This document shows, piece after piece, positions 60,060 to 64,000 of a stretch of DNA of 64,000 nucleotides; position 1 is the stretch's first letter, and each line of letters starts with the position of its first letter. Origin of the DNA: Desulfonatronum thioautotrophicum (GTDB lineage Bacteria > Desulfobacterota > Desulfovibrionia > Desulfovibrionales > Desulfonatronaceae); the NCBI RefSeq assembly GCF_000934745.1, contig NZ_JYNO01000001.1:620001-684000 (forward strand), in the 5' to 3' direction. The position numbers and the translations under genes are program-made. The notes below the pieces were generated by a model that saw only the letters and a list, made by a program, of their open reading frames with translations, did no database searches and was not told the origin of the DNA.

Positions 60060-62912
60060 TTAAATGTCGCTCATATGCTCGGGCGAATGCCCAGCACCAC
60101 TCAGCTCACTTGATAGCCAAATTGAGTCGACCATCAAGCCAAGGCTCCGCGTATCGTCATTGATATGGAGTTCCTTGGGGACAAAGGTCCGGGACAGAAT
60201 GCGCAGATCGTCGATTCGGCGTACACCCCAGCCCAGCCAGTAAGTGAATTCAAAATCCTTTTGCTGGACCAGCGGCAACCGGCTGTTGTTCACCCAGACT
60301 TGGATGCCGAGAGACGCGGCATCCTGCCCATGGGGATGCGGACCTTTCAGCCGGAGGATCAGGTATCTGTCCTCGGGTGTCGTCTGATAAGCGAGTCCGG
60401 GAAAAAGGGTATCCCCTGTCGTCCAGTTGTTGTCCGGATGGAAAAAGGCAACCTCTTTGGCTTCCTTCGGGAGAATACGCCTTGGTTTGGAGGGCAACCT
60501 GGCCGGGATGCATCCGAAGCCAGTCCAGCGTAGTCCAGCGACAAGCAGCTCTTGCCCCAGAGGTTTCTCCCGCGAAAAGTCGAAAAATGTCCACGGACCG
60601 ATGGCAGTTTGTCGCATCTCCAGACCGACATGAGCCAATCCACGTTGAACAAGGGGAATATTTTCATTGCGAACCAGCAAGGCTGTTTGCGGAGTAAAGA
60701 GCATCACCTCTTCAGGCTTCAGTGGGTAGAGATACTTGGCTTGGGCACTCTCAAAGACCGGATGTACATTTCCTGGAAAAAGGCCTGGCTCCAGAGGTGT
60801 CCAGACGTCTCCCTTGGTGGCTTGATGGATGGCATTGGCCAGCCAGCGATCAGTGTACAGAAACTCGATATCCCGCTCAGAAAGCAAAGCGATCAAATCA
60901 GGCAGGATATCTTTCTCCTTGATGGAATCCGTGAGGGGGGCTTGGGGTGGCGAAGCGGAAGCTTGATAGCTGGATGCTGGACCGAAAAGCTGCAGCAATT
61001 GCACAGACCAGCGAAAATCATGGCGCAGGGCAATGTCCGCCTTGTTCACGATGCGGAGCTTTTTCAGGGTAACCGGCTCAAAAGAGGCTTCCAGACGATA
61101 TCGCTCGCCATATGGGTAGGGCCTGTTGCCTGACCAGTAATAGTACCCGGGGAGAGAGGCTTCCCGCAAGACACTCCATTCCAAATCCCCTGGGCGTTTC
61201 CCCTCAATCTGGAGAAATCGCGGATAGAAATTGAATCCAAAAGACAGCATCCGAATTTTTGAGATAGTGACCGGCTCATGAAAGGAGACATCGAGCCAAT
61301 CCTCGTGTGGCCTCCTGGGACTGGGCCAGGATTCACGGTATACCGGCAAGGCGATGGTCTCCAGGATATTCCGCCCACTGGAGTCGGTAGCAGACTTCCA
61401 TGTGTCTAAAGGAATCTCGATGACCTGCTTGTCGGGAGGCTGAAAATCATGATGGACGGTGAACCCGGCGACGATGCTTTTCTGTGCACTTCCCCCGGTC
61501 ATATTCAGAAAATCAGCGACGTTTCCATAGTTTTCGAATATTGCCACAGTATCGGAAAATTCCACATGCTGCGCATTGGGCCGGTAAAAATCGTTCCAGA
61601 TGTCGCTGAACACGATTCGCTCATGGAGCGCAAAATTCCAGGAACGTTTCTGGTTTGATGCGTAGACGGACGTCACGCCGCGACCCTCCAGATAGTCACC
61701 CAGTATTTCGATGTTCACCTGCATGCCCCGCTGACTTTGCTCAATCCTAGATGCCCATGGAATAGCCTCGAGTTGGGGGATGGTCAGAACGAGCAGGGAC
61801 GTCCAGGCCGCAAGGCGGGGCAATGGTCGGGAAGAGCAGTAACTGAAAACAGCCCCGATCAGAACCGCCAAGCCGGGAACAAGAGGTAGAAGATAGCGAG
61901 AATCCCCGATGGCCGCGAAATGAGACGAACTGAACACCGCAGCGGATACGGCGATGAACAGGAATACGGCAGCCAGGGATATCCAGGGGCGCCGATCTTG
62001 CTGTCGAGCGGCACGGAGCATCATGGCTATTCCCGTTAAAACTACGGAGATATACACCAATGTGCCGACCATGGCATGCACTGGGTGCGTATCGTTCAGC
62101 CTGGCCAAGGCCAGAAACCGCTCTCCGAAAAAGAGCCCCAACCCTTGCAGAAAATCCATCTGCCCAAGAGAGCCGCCAAAGGCAAAGGTCGGCCAACCGT
62201 GCAGGGCGTTGTAAAGCCAGAACGGCAATCCTCCGAGAAAAAACCCCGCAAAGCCCAGCAGCAGTGTCCAGGTGAAAACCCGTCGGCACAGAACAAGCGC
62301 GAGCAACAGCGCCGAACTGACCAGAGCCGCCGTAACCAGTTGACTGGACCACCAGCCCAATCCGCCGATTATTCCAAGCAAAAAGAGGGCCTGACCTGAC
62401 AAGCGACCGTTTTCCAGGGTATCATTGGCGATTCTGGCACTCATCCACAGCGCCAGGGTGCCGAAAAGCAGGCACGCCGCGTAGCCGCCTCTGGGGTGGA
62501 CGCCGTATTAAAAAAAGCCCAGTGGCCCGATGACGGCAAAAGCGACGGCCGCCAATCCGGCCCTGGAGCCGCCGATGTCCCTGGCCCAGAGGAAAACCAC
62601 CGGCAGAACCCAAAAGGACACAAAGGCAGTTCCCAGAGTCGCTCCAAATCCATACAGGGAAAAGACCTTCATGAACAAGGCGCTGAAGAACGCCTCAAGG
62701 CTTCCCATGTGCGCCTGACCATAGAAAAAGACCGGAAAAGCCGTCCCTTCGGAAATGTGCTTGGCCATCAGCGCAACGACCCCGGCGTCCAGATTCAAGT
62801 TCAGACGAAAGGACCAGGCACCGTAAATCCGGACCGCTGCCCCCAAAATAAGGAGCAGGGCAAGGACTTTTCCTTCGGATGTTTGAAAAAAAAATTTCAG
62901 GTCGCTGAACAT
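60060..62912 (-). pseudogene. GT-C (GT39-like) membrane glycosyltransferase, paralogue C, interrupted by in-frame TAA
   Basis: One continuous reading frame of 951 codons broken only by a TAA at 62508-62510. The first 134 codons (62912-62511) encode the N-terminus with 'NLNLDAGVVALMAKHISEGT' and 'YGQAHMGSLEAFFSALFM', the GT39-like donor-site loop. After the stop the same frame goes on 'YGVHPRGGYAACLLFGTLAL' and through a further 800 residues of helices plus a discoidin-like C-terminal region ('LDVSFHEPVTISKIRMLSFG'). The stop follows a run of seven T's. A fragment starting at ATG 62444 has no ribosome site and would lack the catalytic loop. Recent nonsense mutation or sequencing error are the main options. 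Confidence 0.8.
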
Positions 62913-63220
62913 GGTGTTTTCCAGGGAGAGAGTTGATGCAGGGCACTCTTGCTCTCACCATTGTATTCTTGCAAAGACGGGGATGGTTCAGAGCAGGATG
63001 ACACTTTGATCGTTCCCACGCTGGAGCGTGGGAACGATCGGAACGTCCTGAAGAACGATCCCTCGTTCAGCCAGGCAGTCGATCCTTCGCAAACAGCGAA
63101 TGCCACCCTACATAATTTCGGATAGTTCCCTGGCAACAAGAATGTCCTGAAAGTTGATGACACTATTGCAAACTGATGAAAATCATTGGGAAAGCATAAA
63201 AAAAGCATCCTGGTGGATGC
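62913..63220. other. Intergenic region with a REP-like palindrome (308 bp)
   Basis: Lies between the interrupted GT-C gene and the partial TPR-containing gene, both leftward. Apart from the palindrome at 63008-63039 I see no gene, promoter pair or terminator. Confidence 0.6.
63008..63039. repeat. REP-like palindromic element
   Basis: Two perfect 15-nt arms, GATCGTTCCCACGCT (63008-63022) and AGCGTGGGAACGATC (63025-63039), separated by GG. The core CGTTCCCACGCT...AGCGTGGGAACG is a dispersed palindrome that recurs in many proteobacterial genomes, often tied to REP-associated tyrosine transposases. Only one copy is in this window. Confidence 0.8.
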
Positions 63221-64000
63221 TCAAGACCTCGAAAGAACAAGCTGCGTCAGTTCAACGAAATCGTCATTGCGTGCGTGTCGAGGTCGCCGAATCCCAATTG
63301 ACCTGTCCTGAGTGGGAATCCGCAAGGAAAGCCTTACGGTATAGCGACCTGGAAGATAATTTTCATCAAAGGTGAACAGCACCCTGTGAGGAGGATGAGT
63401 GCCTCCTCTTTGTTCCATGACCGTTCTGACAAAGTGGTGCCCTTGACTTTGGATGACACTACCCTCGTCCATATGGCTTATTTCAACAACATACTCAAGA
63501 AGGTAGAGAGCGGGGTCAAGTTGCGGTACGCTCCAATTCAATCGCAGTTCAAAATGCTGCCCTGTCTTTGGGTTGAGGGAATTGACCTGGAAGGCGTCAA
63601 TGCCGACTCCGTTGGTGAAGCGAATGTTTGCTGGAAATAACGGCATGTTCAGAAAATACCGATACGGTTCCAAAATTTGGTGAAGCTCTCCATTTTTATC
63701 TGGATCGATCCCGGCAATGCGATCCAGTGCCTCGAATGGTTCAATGCGCCCAGGGGCCAGGGCATGCGCGGCCTTGTACATCTGAAGCGCCTGCCCGAGT
63801 TCGCCGCTTTTTTTCAATATATTGCCACGCTGAAAAAATATCTTCCACGACGGCCCAAACGCGTTTTGGATTTCAGGCTGTGAAGCCATCAGTCCCCGCA
63901 ACACTGAAATCTGTTCCTTGACCACCTCAAGCGGATTGACGGCAACAGGACTCAACCGGGTCGCCACCAGCGGGTCGATGCCGAATTCCTCAAAAAACCA
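63221..64000 (-). CDS. TPR-containing protein with C-terminal beta domain (5' partial)
   Basis: The frame is open to the right edge (Trp-Phe-Phe-Glu-Glu-Phe-Gly-Ile-Asp...), so the N-terminus is outside the window; at least 259 residues are visible. 'IFFQRGNILKKSGELGQALQ' and 'YKAAHALAPGRIEPFEALDR' form a TPR-like helical pair. The last 130 residues look like a beta-sandwich ('HFELRLNWSVPQLDPALYLL', 'FTFDENYLPGRYTVRLSLRI'). This looks like the tail of a large envelope protein, possibly another membrane glycosyltransferase, but the visible part does not settle it. Confidence 0.7.
   Translation of the reverse strand, partial: WFFEEFGIDPLVATRLSPVAVNPLEVVKEQISVLRGLMASQPEIQNAFGPSWKIFFQRGNILKKSGELGQALQMYKAAHALAPGRIEPFEALDRIAGIDPDKNGELHQILEPYRYFLNMPLFPANIRFTNGVGIDAFQVNSLNPKTGQHFELRLNWSVPQLDPALYLLEYVVEISHMDEGSVIQSQGHHFVRTVMEQRGGTHPPHRVLFTFDENYLPGRYTVRLSLRIPTQDRSIGIRRPRHARNDDFVELTQLVLSRS

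Noticed and set aside
62508-62510. Recoding (selenocysteine, pyrrolysine or slippage) at the TAA
   Set aside because: TAA is not used for either amino acid, and slippage by one or two bases in the T-run would leave the downstream frame, which is in the original phase.
1-64000. tRNA, rRNA, CRISPR arrays, insertion sequences, riboswitches
   Set aside because: No cloverleaf-like segment, repeated spacer array, transposase frame with terminal repeats or known riboswitch core was recognised; this was by eye and tRNAscan, CRISPR or Rfam searches could still find weak cases.

Overview
The window looks like chromosome of a Gram-negative sulfate-reducing deltaproteobacterium of the Desulfovibrionales type. 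This is an inference from gene content: a four-subunit 2-oxoacid:ferredoxin oxidoreductase, a small protein ending in an XXXCH-like motif next to parAB, outer-membrane lipoproteins, a heptose kinase for LPS core and a large surface-glycan region. I saw no rRNA, tRNA, CRISPR array or insertion sequence. The left 18 kb is housekeeping; most of the rest is surface carbohydrate synthesis.

Region 1 (1-15.2 kb): the end of yejA and yejB (peptide ABC transporter, no yejE following), rlmB, a LysM lytic transglycosylase, aroE, a ferredoxin-alpha-beta-gamma 2-oxoacid oxidoreductase operon, queA, a lipoprotein-coaBC-unknown operon, and an NfeD protease/slipin pair. Region 2 (15.2-18.1 kb): the chromosome partition locus, with a small XXXCH-type gene, a parS site at the centre of a 44-bp perfect palindrome, parA, a convergent cysteine-rich gene, and parB. 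This suggests the replication origin is not far away.

Region 3 (18.2-31 kb): rfaE1, a large membrane protein, a polysaccharide deacetylase, then leftward genes for an SGNH hydrolase, GT2, methyltransferase, flippase-like LPG_synthase_TM protein, a beta-propeller-like lipoprotein, a GtrB-like GT2, and an AT-rich gene for a polytopic membrane protein. Region 4 (31-47.5 kb): a nearly continuous leftward gene train. Its distal part encodes a predicted polyprenyl-phosphate arabinofuranose pathway (HAD-UbiA fusion, DprE1-like, DprE2-like) with a GT2, a GT-C enzyme and a second LPG_synthase_TM protein. Its proximal part has a metallohydrolase-like protein, a paralogous GT-C enzyme, GT4, B12-binding radical SAM protein, hexapeptide acyltransferase, GlpD-like oxidoreductase and GtrA.

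Region 5 (47.8-56.6 kb): a rightward methyltransferase, NAD-dependent epimerase and YdjM-like membrane protein face a leftward operon for an NDP-deoxyamino sugar (3,4-ketoisomerase, 2,3-dehydratase, Gfo/Idh/MocA reductase, DegT aminotransferase) with a GT2, GtrA and an SGNH hydrolase that carries a C-terminal sorting-signal-like tail. Region 6 (56.9-64 kb): a methyltransferase, a large GT-C-like membrane protein, a third GT-C paralogue broken by one in-frame TAA, a REP-like palindrome, and the C-terminal part of a TPR-containing protein that runs off the right edge.

Taken together, the right two thirds can make unusual sugars (lipid-linked pentofuranose, deoxyamino sugar), attach them to polyprenyl carriers (GT2 plus GtrA), transfer them at the periplasmic face (GT-C enzymes) and trim or acylate the product (deacetylase, SGNH, acyltransferase). 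The acceptor is not visible in the window.
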